A DNA stretch of 64,000 nucleotides from Pseudoalteromonas luteoviolacea (GTDB taxonomy: Bacteria; Pseudomonadota; Gammaproteobacteria; Enterobacterales; Alteromonadaceae), in contig NZ_JAKFZS010000003.1 of the NCBI RefSeq assembly GCF_021654285.1, positions 186,001-250,000 on the forward strand. Direction: 5' to 3'. The notes under the pieces were generated by a model. It was not told the origin of the DNA and searched no databases. It saw only the letters and a list, made by a program, of their open reading frames with translations. A program made the position numbers and the translations under genes. Of the stretch, positions 28,084-37,960 are shown one piece after another; positions within the stretch are counted from its first letter, which is position 1; every line of letters begins with the position of its first letter.

Positions 28084-28255
28084 GAGATCCCCTAATTAAT
28101 AGTTGCGTCGCTACTTTACCCCAATTTATCCAAGAAATACACGAATGCACAGCTAGCCAATTGCGAGTAACCAACATAGAAAAGAGATAAATCGATTGTT
28201 TAATAAATATCCATAGTGTACTATTAATAGATAGCTAATCGCTGAGGGGATGGTT

Positions 28256-28549
28256 ATGGTAACATGGCTAAAAACACGGACAGTATTGTTGGCATCCGCG
28301 ACCATAGTTTCAATTGGTGTATTCTCGTTTGGGAATGACGACGTTGAACTGGCACAAGCTAACTCATGTGAATGCGTCGACGTATCTTATAATTATAATA
28401 ATCAACATTGTAAACGCGAGGCTCACACAAGTTGGTATGCTTGGTTAACTGGTGGAAGTAGCAATGCTCAGTTTCACTATCTAGACTTATTAGAGCTATT
28501 AATTGGCTCTGATGAAAATCAAGATAGTTCAAGTATTTCTGACATTTAA
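28256..28549 (+). CDS. Small secreted protein of unknown function
   Basis: A 97-aa product with an N-terminal signal sequence (residues about 1-25, basic start then LLASATIVSIGVFSF). A short mature part follows with three cysteines (CECVD and HCKRE), aromatic residues and an acidic C-terminus. I recognise no family. ATG at 28256 is preferred over 28250 because GAGGGGA then has proper spacing. It precedes the DUF2970 gene by 20 bp on the same strand and is divergent from rpe. This position inside the conserved dam-rpe linkage marks it as a lineage-specific insertion. Confidence 0.6.
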   Translation: MVTWLKTRTVLLASATIVSIGVFSFGNDDVELAQANSCECVDVSYNYNNQHCKREAHTSWYAWLTGGSSNAQFHYLDLLELLIGSDENQDSSSISDI

Positions 28550-28568
28550 TAAGCTGGCAGGACGCATT

Positions 28569-28769
28569 ATGATGACTTTCTTAAGCATCTTTCAAAGCGT
28601 CCTCGCTGCTATGTTCGGTGTTCAGAGCAGTAAAAAATATCAATACGACTTCACACACACACCTTTTTGGCCCTATGTCCTCGTTGGCACTCTCTTTGTC
28701 ATTTTATTTGTTGTGGGACTCATCTTACTCGTAAACGGCATAGTGCTCGCCGATAAAGGTAGCGGTTAA
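28569..28769 (+). CDS. DUF2970 family small membrane protein
   Basis: A 66-aa protein matching the DUF2970 pattern: an amphipathic start MTFLSIFQSVLAAMFGVQSS, then K/D-rich linker and DFTHT, then one hydrophobic helix (about residues 33-56). Function is unknown; it is probably anchored in the inner membrane. ATG at 28569 has AGGA 6 bp upstream and gives the family's usual N-terminus, whereas the frame runs 22 codons further upstream through the previous gene. The stop overlaps the dam stop by 4 bp on the other strand. Confidence 0.8.
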   Translation: MMTFLSIFQSVLAAMFGVQSSKKYQYDFTHTPFWPYVLVGTLFVILFVVGLILLVNGIVLADKGSG

Positions 28770-29611
28770 TTGCGAGACAGAGGCTTATTATACAAGGCCA
28801 TTAATTCATTCACTTTATTACGTGCGTTGCCCTTTGGACTGATGGTTCTTTTAACCTGTATCACGTCCAGCTTAGCTTCACTGTAGATTTTTCTCGTCCA
28901 TACCGTATCATGATTTGAAATCAACACAGGCTTGTCGCCTTTAAAAGCGGCGCGTTCAGCAAGATTAGCCAACTGAGCTTGATCGTCTAAATTAAAGCCG
29001 CCTTTTGCGTAGCTGGTAAAGGAAGCGGTCTTGCTCAATGGCACATAAGGGGGATCGCAATAAATCACCGAATTTTCAGGTAGGCGTTTGAATACTTGCT
29101 CATAGCCTAAGCAAGTGAAAGTCGCACTCTGAGCTTTTTCAGCGAAGTGGTATAACTCATTTTCAGGAAAGTAAGGCTTTTTATATTTCCCAAAAGGCAC
29201 GTTAAAGATACCTTTAAGATTATATCGACATAAGCCATTATAGCCATGTCGATTCATGTATAAAAACAGAATTGCACGCTCATAGACATCGACACATTCG
29301 TTAAACTGCTTTCGATACTCGTAATATGCATCAGCACAATTATTCTGTTCAACAAATAGCTTTCTGGCGTCACTGATAAATTCATCAGGCGCACGCTGTA
29401 TTTCTTTGTATAGGTTGATCAGATCCGCGTTAATATCATTCAAAATATAACGCTTGAAGTTGCTATTTAAAAACACAGAGCCAGCACCCACAAAAGGCTC
29501 TACCAAAGTATCAGCCTCACTGTTTGCACTGCGCAATCGCTTAGTGATCTCTTCCACTAAACTATATTTTCCACCTGCCCATTTAAGAAAGGCTCTGGTC
29601 TTTTTTTGCAT
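28766..29611 (-). CDS. dam: DNA adenine methylase (GATC)
   Basis: N6-adenine methyltransferase of the Dam class, marking GATC for mismatch repair, replication timing and gene control. It is 281 aa, near E. coli Dam (278). The SAM motif reads FLKWAGGKYSL then VEPFVGAGSVF, and the catalytic DPPY is at 186-189. The MNRHGYNGLCRYN block is characteristic of Dam. Its position downstream of damX-aroB-aroK argues for the housekeeping enzyme rather than a phage copy. Confidence 0.97.
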   Translation of the reverse strand: MQKKTRAFLKWAGGKYSLVEEITKRLRSANSEADTLVEPFVGAGSVFLNSNFKRYILNDINADLINLYKEIQRAPDEFISDARKLFVEQNNCADAYYEYRKQFNECVDVYERAILFLYMNRHGYNGLCRYNLKGIFNVPFGKYKKPYFPENELYHFAEKAQSATFTCLGYEQVFKRLPENSVIYCDPPYVPLSKTASFTSYAKGGFNLDDQAQLANLAERAAFKGDKPVLISNHDTVWTRKIYSEAKLDVIQVKRTISPKGNARNKVNELMALYNKPLSRN

Positions 29612-29657
29612 GATCGATCTAATTACCCAAAAGTAGCGGGATTTTACACTATTTTTT

Positions 29658-31106
29658 TTACTGTGACTGTTGGATTTGCTGCTTTATTTGAGAGATCTGT
29701 TTAAAAAAAGGCTTAGCGGCTAATAAATCCGTCGTTAACTTAGCCCGTGCCAATTTTGCATCTTCTAAACTCGCATACGGTGCCAAAGTGACAAACCACC
29801 ATGTTCGACCATTTCTGAGCACTTCAGCAACCCTGAAATTCGCTAACCCATGCTGATTGATGAATTCACTGGCCACCTTTTTATCCGTCACAGCAAGCAG
29901 CTGTATCGTCCACTCAGAATCGGAGCGAGATAAAAACCATGTATTATCATGTGCTGCTGCAGAGATCTGTTCACTCTGAATCTCAGGAATAGGCTGAGCG
30001 ACTTCCAAAGACGTATCTTCCGATGCATCAGGCTGATAAACGTCTTGTCTAACTTCTGGTATTAGTGATGACTTCCCTTCGTTGTCAGCAAGGCTTTTTA
30101 CATCGATAAATTCAGCTTCTAAGTCATCAATTTCTTTGACTTTATCTTCAACTATAGCAGCAGAGTCAGCCGGTGAAGTAAGTAACGCACCCAATATCGC
30201 GGTGACGGCTTGAGTATCTGTTTCGTTATTTTTAGGGCTTTCCTTGTTTGCGACTTCTGCTTGGGCTGTTTGCACAGCGCTCATTTGCTCATCAAGTATC
30301 GCTTGGGCTTCTAATACTGTGGGCTCTGGGAGCAGCTCTGACGGCTGTTCAGCCACACCTTGCTTGATATACAACATATCAAGCAATTGTTTGTTATAAA
30401 GTATGGCGACTAGGCAAAGGGTGATGATCAATGAAAATGCACCAATAAAAAAGTGCTTTTGTTTGCCTTTTGAAGGCATATTTGCTCGCAAATCCAATTG
30501 CTGATCAGCTTGTTGCCAATCGAGTAATACACTTGGGTTTCCCCTCGCTTCACTGATAAAAGTTGCAAAAATAGGATCGTCATCGGGAGGCAACTCAGAG
30601 AAAAACATTCTCATTAGCTGCTTAGACTCAGCGTGAGATAATGGCTCTAAATGGATATCTAACGCATTAGGTAGCAGATTAGGCGCTTGTGCCGTCACCA
30701 ATATGTAGAGTGTATTTGGCGCACGAGCCGCTAAATTTTGCAGCTCAGTAATGAGTTCATCACTGAGATGTCTGGCACCATCGAGTACCCATAAGCATGG
30801 CTCCGCTGGTTGCTCACTATTGAGTACAAAAAAATTTTCAGTTAAAGACAGCTTTTGATCCACTAATGGTGCACGGAAAGTATGCTCCATGAGTTGGCGA
30901 ATAATATCTGCATCTTTTGAGTGTGCACTAAGCTGGATAAACGCTTTAGAAAAGTCACTATATTTGTCGGTAATAAAGCTCTCTGCTAAATAGCTTTTCC
31001 CCAAGCCCGAATTACCGACCAAACAAATTAAGCTCTGCCCATATTCGAATTGCATAGCAATTCTATCTACCAAGGCAGCGCGACTTGGCAATATTTGAGA
31101 CTGCAT
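29658..31106 (-). CDS. damX: DamX-like AAA/SPOR-domain cell division protein
   Basis: Membrane protein of 482 aa combining an N-terminal AAA ATPase (Walker A GNSGLGKS, residues 31-38) and one transmembrane helix (about 218-237). A long acidic linker rich in A, E, Q and S follows, then a C-terminal SPOR domain (about 395-475), which binds denuded peptidoglycan at the septum. E. coli DamX has the SPOR half; an ATPase-plus-SPOR layout is common in Vibrio and Alteromonadales. The start overlaps the aroB stop by 1 bp. Confidence 0.88.
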   Translation of the reverse strand: MQSQILPSRAALVDRIAMQFEYGQSLICLVGNSGLGKSYLAESFITDKYSDFSKAFIQLSAHSKDADIIRQLMEHTFRAPLVDQKLSLTENFFVLNSEQPAEPCLWVLDGARHLSDELITELQNLAARAPNTLYILVTAQAPNLLPNALDIHLEPLSHAESKQLMRMFFSELPPDDDPIFATFISEARGNPSVLLDWQQADQQLDLRANMPSKGKQKHFFIGAFSLIITLCLVAILYNKQLLDMLYIKQGVAEQPSELLPEPTVLEAQAILDEQMSAVQTAQAEVANKESPKNNETDTQAVTAILGALLTSPADSAAIVEDKVKEIDDLEAEFIDVKSLADNEGKSSLIPEVRQDVYQPDASEDTSLEVAQPIPEIQSEQISAAAHDNTWFLSRSDSEWTIQLLAVTDKKVASEFINQHGLANFRVAEVLRNGRTWWFVTLAPYASLEDAKLARAKLTTDLLAAKPFFKQISQIKQQIQQSQ

Positions 31107-32179
31107 TACCGCCCTATTAAATGACCTACATTATCATCAGATACATCATCGACTAATGCACATTCGCCCATAGAGGTTGGTAAAATAAATCTGATTTTGC
31201 CTTTTTTATTCTTCTTATCCTTGCGCATATGATGGATAAACTGCTCAGACGTCATTTCTTCAGGCGGGGCTGTTGGTAGCTCATATTGTTCAAGCAAGTT
31301 ACATATACGTGTAACCTCGTACTCAGACATATCACCACGCTGCTGTCCAAGCCTCATCGCTAACATAATGCCAGCTGCGACCGCTTCTCCATGCAGCCAA
31401 TTGCCATAACCCATTTGCGCTTCTATCGCATGACCAAATGTATGTCCAAGATTCAGCAATGCACGCAGCCCTGCCTCTTTTTCATCTTTAGCAACTATCT
31501 CTGCTTTAATTTCGCAGCAGCGGTAGATGATTTGATTTAAGCTCTGTGTATCAAGTGCTTTCAACTGAACCGCATTATCTTCTAACAGCGTTAAAAAATC
31601 AGCATCATAGATCAATCCGTATTTAACCACTTCTGCCATACCAGCAGCGAACTCTCTCGCTGGTAAGGTTTTAAGTGAATTGGTATCGATAAATACAGCT
31701 TTAGGCTGATAAAAAGCACCAATCATATTTTTACCAAGGGGGTGATTGACCGCCGTCTTACCACCAACGGATGAATCGACTTGGGATAGCAATGTCGTTG
31801 GTATTTGAATAAACGGCACACCACGCTGGTATGCTGAAGCAACAAAGCCAGTAAGGTCGCCAATCACTCCACCACCTAAAGCTATTAGGCAAGTGTCTCT
31901 ACCGCAGTTATGTTCAAGTAAAAATGCACAGATCTTTTCAAACCACTCAAGTGATTTGTACTGTTCACCATCAGGGATAATGAAGTGCAGAGGAGATAAA
32001 TCTCTAAGCTGTGATTCAATGACTTCGAGATATAGAGGTGCAATGGTTTCATTGCTTATAATAACTGGGCGACTGTGACCAATATGCTCAATCAACCGCC
32101 CTTTATCGGATAGTAAGTTCTGTCCAATATAGATGGGATAGCTCCGCTCGTTTAAATCCACATTCAATTCAAGCATCAC
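31106..32179 (-). CDS. aroB: 3-dehydroquinate synthase
   Basis: NAD- and metal-dependent enzyme converting DAHP to 3-dehydroquinate, the second step of the shikimate pathway. Length is 357 aa (E. coli 362). Typical motifs are ALGGGVIGDLTGFVAS, QIPTTLLSQVDSSVGGKTAVNH and LLNLGHTFGHAIE, which carries the metal-binding histidines. It follows aroK by 25 bp and is coupled to damX. Confidence 0.98.
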   Translation of the reverse strand: MMLELNVDLNERSYPIYIGQNLLSDKGRLIEHIGHSRPVIISNETIAPLYLEVIESQLRDLSPLHFIIPDGEQYKSLEWFEKICAFLLEHNCGRDTCLIALGGGVIGDLTGFVASAYQRGVPFIQIPTTLLSQVDSSVGGKTAVNHPLGKNMIGAFYQPKAVFIDTNSLKTLPAREFAAGMAEVVKYGLIYDADFLTLLEDNAVQLKALDTQSLNQIIYRCCEIKAEIVAKDEKEAGLRALLNLGHTFGHAIEAQMGYGNWLHGEAVAAGIMLAMRLGQQRGDMSEYEVTRICNLLEQYELPTAPPEEMTSEQFIHHMRKDKKNKKGKIRFILPTSMGECALVDDVSDDNVGHLIGR

Positions 32180-32204
32180 TACACCCTCCTTTTTATATTG
32201 GCAA

Positions 32205-32723
32205 TTAAAAATCTAACTTATCTATAATTTGATTTGCGACTACTTTCGCACTTTGCTCATCAGTGCGTACAACGATATCAGCAACTTCGCTGTATAAGTG
32301 GTTTCGTTGCTCAGCTAAATCTTCTAAAATTTTTCTTGAATCTTCACCAGTCTGTAATAAAGGACGGCGCTTATCTCGCTGTGTTCGAGCCACTTGTTTT
32401 TCAATGGGCGTTTCTAAATATACTACAATCCCACGAGCTGACAGTTTGTTACGCACTTCCTTACTGATCACTGAGCCACCGCCTGTTGCCAGAACGATGC
32501 CCTGCTTTTCAGTCAAATCTGAAATTACAGTCTCTTCACGCTTACGAAAACCTTCTTCTCCTTCGATATCAAAAACCCAGGCAATATCAGCACCAGTACG
32601 GCGCTCAATTTCCTGATCCGAATCAAAAAACTCAAGGTGTAATTGGTCAGCAATGTGACGACCAATTGTGCTTTTACCAGCCCCCATAGGGCCTACTAGA
32701 AATATATTACGTTTCTCAGCCAT
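32205..32723 (-). CDS. aroK: Shikimate kinase I
   Basis: P-loop kinase that phosphorylates shikimate at O3. It is 172 aa, the usual size. Walker A is GPMGAGKST, near residues 11-19. The shikimate-binding DSDQEIERR and the ATGGGSVI block follow, then the lid RRPLLQ. It is the first gene of an aroK-aroB-damX-dam operon, with a promoter in the gap after pilQ. Confidence 0.97.
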   Translation of the reverse strand: MAEKRNIFLVGPMGAGKSTIGRHIADQLHLEFFDSDQEIERRTGADIAWVFDIEGEEGFRKREETVISDLTEKQGIVLATGGGSVISKEVRNKLSARGIVVYLETPIEKQVARTQRDKRRPLLQTGEDSRKILEDLAEQRNHLYSEVADIVVRTDEQSAKVVANQIIDKLDF

Positions 32724-32800
32724 ATCTTTTTAGTACAAACGAACTCTAAAATTTGAAATAAAACCCCGCCTAACGACCTGGCCCCAAAATTAAGGAGGGG

Positions 32801-32830
32801 ATTATCTCAGTAATCTATTCAACATTTCAA
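32801..32830 (-). promoter_or_regulatory. Candidate sigma-70 promoter of aroK-aroB-damX-dam
   Basis: On the minus strand TTGAAA (32825-32830, 5/6) and GATAAT (32801-32806, 5/6) are 18 bp apart, about 75 bp upstream of the aroK ATG. It sits in the 151-bp gap after pilQ, the only sizeable break in this run. Confidence 0.55.
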
Positions 32831-32874
32831 GTCAAAAGGCGTAAATTCCACCTTTATTTGTTAATTTATCGCCA

Positions 32875-34908
32875 TTACAAATTATCATTCATAATTCTGG
32901 GCGTGACAAAAATCAACAACTCTTTCTTTTCATTAATCTCTTTGGTGTTTCTAAATAGCACACCAAGGTAGGGAACATCCCCTAGAAGCGGTACTTTACT
33001 CACTGCGTTTGTCGTTTCTTGTTGGTAAATACCACCAAGAACCACGGTTTGGCCATTATCAACTAATACTTGTGTTTGGATCTGCTGAGTATTAATCGCC
33101 ACAGCAGGGCCATTTGCGGTTTGTACTGTATCACCTCGCGTATCTTGAGTGATAATTAAATCTAAAATAATTTTGTTATCTGGCGTAATTTGCGGTGTCA
33201 CTTCTAAACTCAATACCGCTTTTTTAAACTCAACGGCCGTAGCACCACTGGAGGATGCTTCAACAAATGGGATCTCTGTACCTTGCTCAATGCGCGCTGT
33301 TTTTTGGTTCGCTGTAGTAATACTCGGAGTCGCAATGATCTCCCCTTTGTTTTCCTGTTCTAGTGCGGACAATTCTAGGTCTATTAAAGTGCCATCCGAA
33401 AGTTTCGCGATATGCATGCCGACACTCGCAGCCGTTGCTGGCGCTGGTAAATTGACATTTAGCCTGTCTTCCAAACCAGGTATCGTACCACCGGAGAGCA
33501 AATCAGCAGCAGTTAAGTTCCCAGACAATGCATCACTACCTTGCTGATCACTAAATCCCCAACGTATCCCTAAATCTTCTTGGATGTTATCGGTTACTGT
33601 GACCATCCGAGATTCAATGCGTACCTGTTTAACTGGCACATCCAACTTTTCAACCATACGTCTTATACTTTCAATACTACGTGCGGTGTCTTTGATCAGT
33701 AAGGTATTCGTTCTGGTATCAACGGACACACTACCGCGCAAGCTGATTATGGAATTAACATCTGTTTTCAATAAGTCAGAAAACTCTTGTGCTTTTGCGT
33801 AATTCAGCTGGATGTATTCTGTATATAATGGTTCAAGTTCCTCAACTTGTTTTCTGGCTTGCAATTCTTTCGCTTCACGCGCACTCAACTCTTCCGAGGG
33901 CGCTACCATCAAGATAGACCCTTCCATGCGCTTATCAAGCCCCTTCACTCGCAATACAACATCAAGTGCTTGATCCCAAGGTACGCCGTCTAATCGCAGC
34001 GTGATATTGCCAGATACAGAATCACTCGTAACTAAGTTAAAGTTGTTTGTATCTGCAATTATTTGCAGGACAGAGCGGATCGGAATGTCCTGAAAGTTTA
34101 AGGTAATTGGCTGACCTTGATATGACTTGTTTTCGCCAAAGTTGAACTCTGTCGTATCTTTTTCAACGGTCAGAGTAAATATGTTGTTCAGCTGCTGATA
34201 ATTGAATTTAAATGCCGAATTCGGTTCAATGACAATACGAGTTTTGGTACCTTCTCTAAATGTTTCTATTTTACTGACAACCGTGCCAAAGTCAGTCACA
34301 TCTAACTCGTATAAATGTTCATCAGGAATACTGATATGATGAAAGTCTGCGATGATTTTATCACCGACTTGTTGCACGTCGATGGCACTTTGCGCTGAAT
34401 TTAAAAATGCCAATATTTGTGCCGCCCCTTCAGTGGTGCGCTTAAAGTCGATGCTTTGAATACCATTAATATATTGATTTGTTTTTTCTGCTGCACTTAG
34501 ATCAGGAATAGGTTTGTCGGAAACTTGCAGATATACCAAGTTATTTTTCACCGTGGTTTTATAGAGTTTGAGCTCTTCAAGCAAAATAGAAATCCGAAAG
34601 CCATCGGCTTCCATATTACTTTGAATTGCACGGATCCCAGCTTTGCCAATAGCCATTTGTTTTAAGCTTTCTTCAAACTCAGCATCTTTGAAAAACAATT
34701 CCAAACGCGCCGGATCATTTAAAACTTGAACTTGAGGTTCGCCTTCAAGCTGCTCGTCGAATACCAATTGTAGCTCTGTTTCTCCAGAAGCAATCGGATT
34801 GTAGCGCACATCATAAAGCATGGGGATCGCATAAGAGCATACTGAAGCTCCTAAAAATACTCCACCTATCAGTGTTTTCGTAAAACTCTTCGCTAGGTTG
34901 CGCGTCAT
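32875..34908 (-). CDS. pilQ: Type IV pilus secretin PilQ
   Basis: Outer-membrane secretin through which type IV pili exit. It is 677 aa. A signal peptide is followed by AMIN-like peptidoglycan-binding repeats (about 30-250), an STN/N0 domain (near 285-345, LNFQDIPIRSVLQIIAD), N1 (VQLNYAKAQEF style at 365-430) and the secretin beta-barrel region. The signature VPLLGDVPYLGVLFRN is near the end, with ELLIFVTPRIM closing. It is the last gene of pilMNOPQ. Confidence 0.96.
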   Translation of the reverse strand: MTRNLAKSFTKTLIGGVFLGASVCSYAIPMLYDVRYNPIASGETELQLVFDEQLEGEPQVQVLNDPARLELFFKDAEFEESLKQMAIGKAGIRAIQSNMEADGFRISILLEELKLYKTTVKNNLVYLQVSDKPIPDLSAAEKTNQYINGIQSIDFKRTTEGAAQILAFLNSAQSAIDVQQVGDKIIADFHHISIPDEHLYELDVTDFGTVVSKIETFREGTKTRIVIEPNSAFKFNYQQLNNIFTLTVEKDTTEFNFGENKSYQGQPITLNFQDIPIRSVLQIIADTNNFNLVTSDSVSGNITLRLDGVPWDQALDVVLRVKGLDKRMEGSILMVAPSEELSAREAKELQARKQVEELEPLYTEYIQLNYAKAQEFSDLLKTDVNSIISLRGSVSVDTRTNTLLIKDTARSIESIRRMVEKLDVPVKQVRIESRMVTVTDNIQEDLGIRWGFSDQQGSDALSGNLTAADLLSGGTIPGLEDRLNVNLPAPATAASVGMHIAKLSDGTLIDLELSALEQENKGEIIATPSITTANQKTARIEQGTEIPFVEASSSGATAVEFKKAVLSLEVTPQITPDNKIILDLIITQDTRGDTVQTANGPAVAINTQQIQTQVLVDNGQTVVLGGIYQQETTNAVSKVPLLGDVPYLGVLFRNTKEINEKKELLIFVTPRIMNDNL

Positions 34909-34926
34909 AGTCGTATCACCTTTTTA

Positions 34927-35466
34927 TTATTCACTCGCGCCCATTTCACCAGCTTCTGGCATCTCAACTGTTGTGAGTCGCTCTTTCCAACAACCAGAGC
35001 CATCAGGGATAAGCTCCATTAACTCAATTCTATCAGAGTGCACACCAACCACTTCACCATGATAAAGTCCCATATATTGCCCTTCCTTTATCCGATATAA
35101 CCCCTGATCAGCGGCTTTTATCAATGCCCACGTTGTCACATTAGTTGCAATTATGCCTTTCATAACAAGGTTATCCAACGGGAATTTTTCAAGTGGGTCT
35201 CGCATTCTCTCTGGATCTGGGTGTAAACAATTTTTTATTTGCACAAGCCGGTTTTCTATAACCTCAGGCTGAGGCGCTACAAACGGACTGCGCAGCTCAG
35301 ATGCTTGATATGGAAAGTGCTCAAAGTTCATCATTTCCGGAATAGGGTCAATATAAGGTGTCGCACTGGCTTGTACCCTATCGATATACTCCTTTTGCTC
35401 CGCAGTATCATCATTACAGGCAGCCAAAAATAGCATTATAAGCATCAACGGTGCCAGCCGCATCAT
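34927..35466 (-). CDS. pilP: Type IV pilus inner-membrane lipoprotein PilP
   Basis: Lipoprotein linking the PilMNO alignment complex to PilQ. It is 179 aa, with lipobox LAAC at residues 14-17 and a disordered linker. A C-terminal beta-sandwich domain has the family patterns PLEKFPLDNLVMKGI, ALIKAADQGLYRIKEGQYMG and GCWKERLTTVEM. It overlaps pilO by 4 bp and precedes pilQ by 18 bp. Confidence 0.94.
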   Translation of the reverse strand: MMRLAPLMLIMLFLAACNDDTAEQKEYIDRVQASATPYIDPIPEMMNFEHFPYQASELRSPFVAPQPEVIENRLVQIKNCLHPDPERMRDPLEKFPLDNLVMKGIIATNVTTWALIKAADQGLYRIKEGQYMGLYHGEVVGVHSDRIELMELIPDGSGCWKERLTTVEMPEAGEMGASE

Positions 35467-36068
35467 CGGCTTCCCCCTTGCTCATAGCGATAAGTTTTCG
35501 CTACCACACCAAAAACTAACGAGTTATTGCCTGCATTTTCAATTCTAAAATCATGCAAGCTCACTATCCTTGGCAACTGAGCCACTTTACTAACAAACTC
35601 ACCAAACTCATGGTAGCTACCCACAACTTCTAGGTTGATCGGTAACTCCGTATAAAACTCTTTTTTCACCTCAGGTAACCAGCCAATTTTCAAAAACGTT
35701 AAGCCGCTAGAAGTGCCAACATACGTTAAGTCATCTAATAACCCTGGTGTTTCGTTCGACGTTGGTAGTTTTCTCAACAATTGTGAAAACTGCTCTTCCA
35801 TATCGAGCATTTGCTGCCGATATAGCTCTAAATTATTTGCGCGCCCATATTTTATGCGGTAACTCTTACGGAGCTCTTCTTCTTTATTTACGGCTGATTC
35901 GTAACGGTCGATAGATGAAGACACAAGCATCGTATAGCCAACAATGAGCATAATAAGCACCACCATGGTGCAGCATAGTATCTTAACGGGTAAAGGCCAT
36001 TCGCCTATGTTATCTAGCTCAACTTCATTCCAATCAATTTCTTGTAATGATTTGATATCAAATTTCAC
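35463..36068 (-). CDS. pilO: Type IV pilus assembly protein PilO
   Basis: Bitopic inner-membrane protein (201 aa) of the pilus alignment complex, dimerising with PilN. One transmembrane helix (about 28-50) is followed by a coiled coil (about 55-95) and a ferredoxin-like periplasmic domain with the conserved ELPINLEVVGSYHEFGEFVS segment. It overlaps pilN and pilP by 4 bp at each end. Confidence 0.94.
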   Translation of the reverse strand: MKFDIKSLQEIDWNEVELDNIGEWPLPVKILCCTMVVLIMLIVGYTMLVSSSIDRYESAVNKEEELRKSYRIKYGRANNLELYRQQMLDMEEQFSQLLRKLPTSNETPGLLDDLTYVGTSSGLTFLKIGWLPEVKKEFYTELPINLEVVGSYHEFGEFVSKVAQLPRIVSLHDFRIENAGNNSLVFGVVAKTYRYEQGGSR

Positions 36069-36667
36069 GACTCTGGTACTCCTGCCTCTGCATGACCAGC
36101 CTGCTGACGCTCCTGCTCCATTTGTTCAAATGACTTAACATAAAAGTGCATCATAAAATCACTCAGTAATCTATCATCATTGCTGCCTGCAACAATGCCC
36201 TGGATCACAGGCTTTTCGAGCAAATACGATGACTCTACCGCCCTGAGCATTTGCGACAAGCGGTTATTTGACTCACTGCGCCCCACAACTTTGATCATAT
36301 CCTCAGAGCGTTCCAAACTCGTTAAATACACACCAGCAGGAACAACTCTGGCCACTTCATCAATGATTTGAGTACCCAAGTTACGGTTGCTTTGCAGCAC
36401 TTCGATGAGCCGGATCCGGCGCTGAAGATTTTCTTTTTGCTTATTCAAGCCTTCAATTTCACCAATGCGCTTATCTAATTTGGCTATTTCACCTTGCAAA
36501 TAACGATTTTTAATTTCTTGACCTTGTCTCAAGCCGTCATAAAATGTCCCCATTAGATACATTACGGCCAAACTCGTTGCGACTATCACTGCTAAGATAG
36601 ACAAAAACTTTTGCTGTGATGCCTGTCTCTGCTGTTCTCGCCATGGAAGTAAATTTATATGTGGCAT
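36065..36667 (-). CDS. pilN: Type IV pilus assembly protein PilN
   Basis: Inner-membrane partner of PilO and of cytoplasmic PilM. The N-terminal INLLPWRE motif (residues 4-11), which inserts into PilM, is intact. A transmembrane helix (about 24-43), coiled coil and periplasmic ferredoxin-like domain follow. It is 200 aa. Its start overlaps the pilM end by 13 bp. Confidence 0.95.
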   Translation of the reverse strand: MPHINLLPWREQQRQASQQKFLSILAVIVATSLAVMYLMGTFYDGLRQGQEIKNRYLQGEIAKLDKRIGEIEGLNKQKENLQRRIRLIEVLQSNRNLGTQIIDEVARVVPAGVYLTSLERSEDMIKVVGRSESNNRLSQMLRAVESSYLLEKPVIQGIVAGSNDDRLLSDFMMHFYVKSFEQMEQERQQAGHAEAGVPES

Positions 36668-37734
36668 GCAGAAAAGCTCCTCAAAGCCAGTCCCGTTGCT
36701 ATCGAGAATTGCGCACTGTGACGGTTAAGCACGCTTCTATCAACTTTAGGAGCTATTTCCATATTCGCAAATGGATCACCAATGATGCTATGCACACCTA
36801 ATTCGTCTACTAGGAGTCGATCTAACCCTTCGACAAGTGCTGTACCACCAGTCAAAATAATGTAGTCCACTTGATCATGACCACTGGTTGTCATGAACAT
36901 TTGCAATGCTCTGCGTATTTGCTGCAAGAGCGAAGTTTGAAAAGGAGCAAGTACCTCAAAGGTATAATTGGGTGGCAAATCCCCTGTTGTCTTTGCCAAT
37001 TCCGCCTCATCAAAAGTCTTGTTGTAATATGCGACAATACTATTGGTGTATTGCTCACCACCAAACACTTGATCTCTTGTGTAAAGTGTTTTTCCCGACT
37101 GTACCACACTGATCAAGGTGACGACTGCCCCGATATCAATGATGGCAACGACTTTGTCATAGGAGTCTGACGGTAATTGCTCGTACAACACATCAACAGA
37201 CCTTGCCAATGCATAACTTTCCACATCAACCACCTTTGCCTTTAATCCCGACTCTTCCAGCGCACCGACTCGTGCCTGAACGCTTTCCGTTCGTGCAGCA
37301 GACAATAATACATTCACTTTGGAGGGGTCCGCTTCATTCACTGATAATTTTTCAAAGTCCAAACTGACTTCATCAAGTGGGTATGGGATTAAACTGTCCG
37401 CCTCTATGGCGATTTGTGATTCTAATTCAGCGTCTGTTAAAGACACATCCATAAAAATCATTTTGGTAATAACGGTTTGCCCAGAAACGGCAACCGATGC
37501 AAACTGAGTACCTTTTGGCAGCCTTTTTTTCAGTTTAGAGATAACACGACCAATCGCTTCGATATCTTGGATTGCACGTTCTTTCATCGCACCTTTTGGC
37601 AGCGGTTCAATAGCAACCGCTTCCACTCGATAGCCTGCACTTGATTCAGCAAGCAACACAGCTTTTACACAGTGCGAGCCAATATCTATTCCAACCATCA
37701 AAGGGGCGTGTTTTTTAAATATTTGATCGAACAT
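36655..37734 (-). CDS. pilM: Type IV pilus assembly protein PilM
   Basis: Actin-like cytoplasmic ATPase-fold protein (359 aa) that anchors the pilus alignment complex. It carries the phosphate-binding GIDIGSHCVKAVLL near the N-terminus, a second IIDIGAVVTLISV and IILTGGTALVEGL. It is the first gene of pilMNOPQ, divergent from mrcA, an arrangement conserved across gammaproteobacteria (hofM next to mrcA in E. coli). Confidence 0.96.
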   Translation of the reverse strand: MFDQIFKKHAPLMVGIDIGSHCVKAVLLAESSAGYRVEAVAIEPLPKGAMKERAIQDIEAIGRVISKLKKRLPKGTQFASVAVSGQTVITKMIFMDVSLTDAELESQIAIEADSLIPYPLDEVSLDFEKLSVNEADPSKVNVLLSAARTESVQARVGALEESGLKAKVVDVESYALARSVDVLYEQLPSDSYDKVVAIIDIGAVVTLISVVQSGKTLYTRDQVFGGEQYTNSIVAYYNKTFDEAELAKTTGDLPPNYTFEVLAPFQTSLLQQIRRALQMFMTTSGHDQVDYIILTGGTALVEGLDRLLVDELGVHSIIGDPFANMEIAPKVDRSVLNRHSAQFSIATGLALRSFSACHI

Positions 37735-37960
37735 GCAATTTACCCAAGTATTAGTTCTAGTCGTTATCTTGGCGTGCTCAATTAGGAATTAACATTTGAT
37801 ACGCCTTAAGTATTATGCATTATACTTACCAAACAACAACAGTGCATTATTTGACACCTGTTCGGGCTGAAGAATTTACGCAAAAGTTATTAATCGTTTT
37901 TTAATCAGGATATACTAACAGCGTCCACTTGTAATTGGGAGTCTCACTAGAGATAAATTC

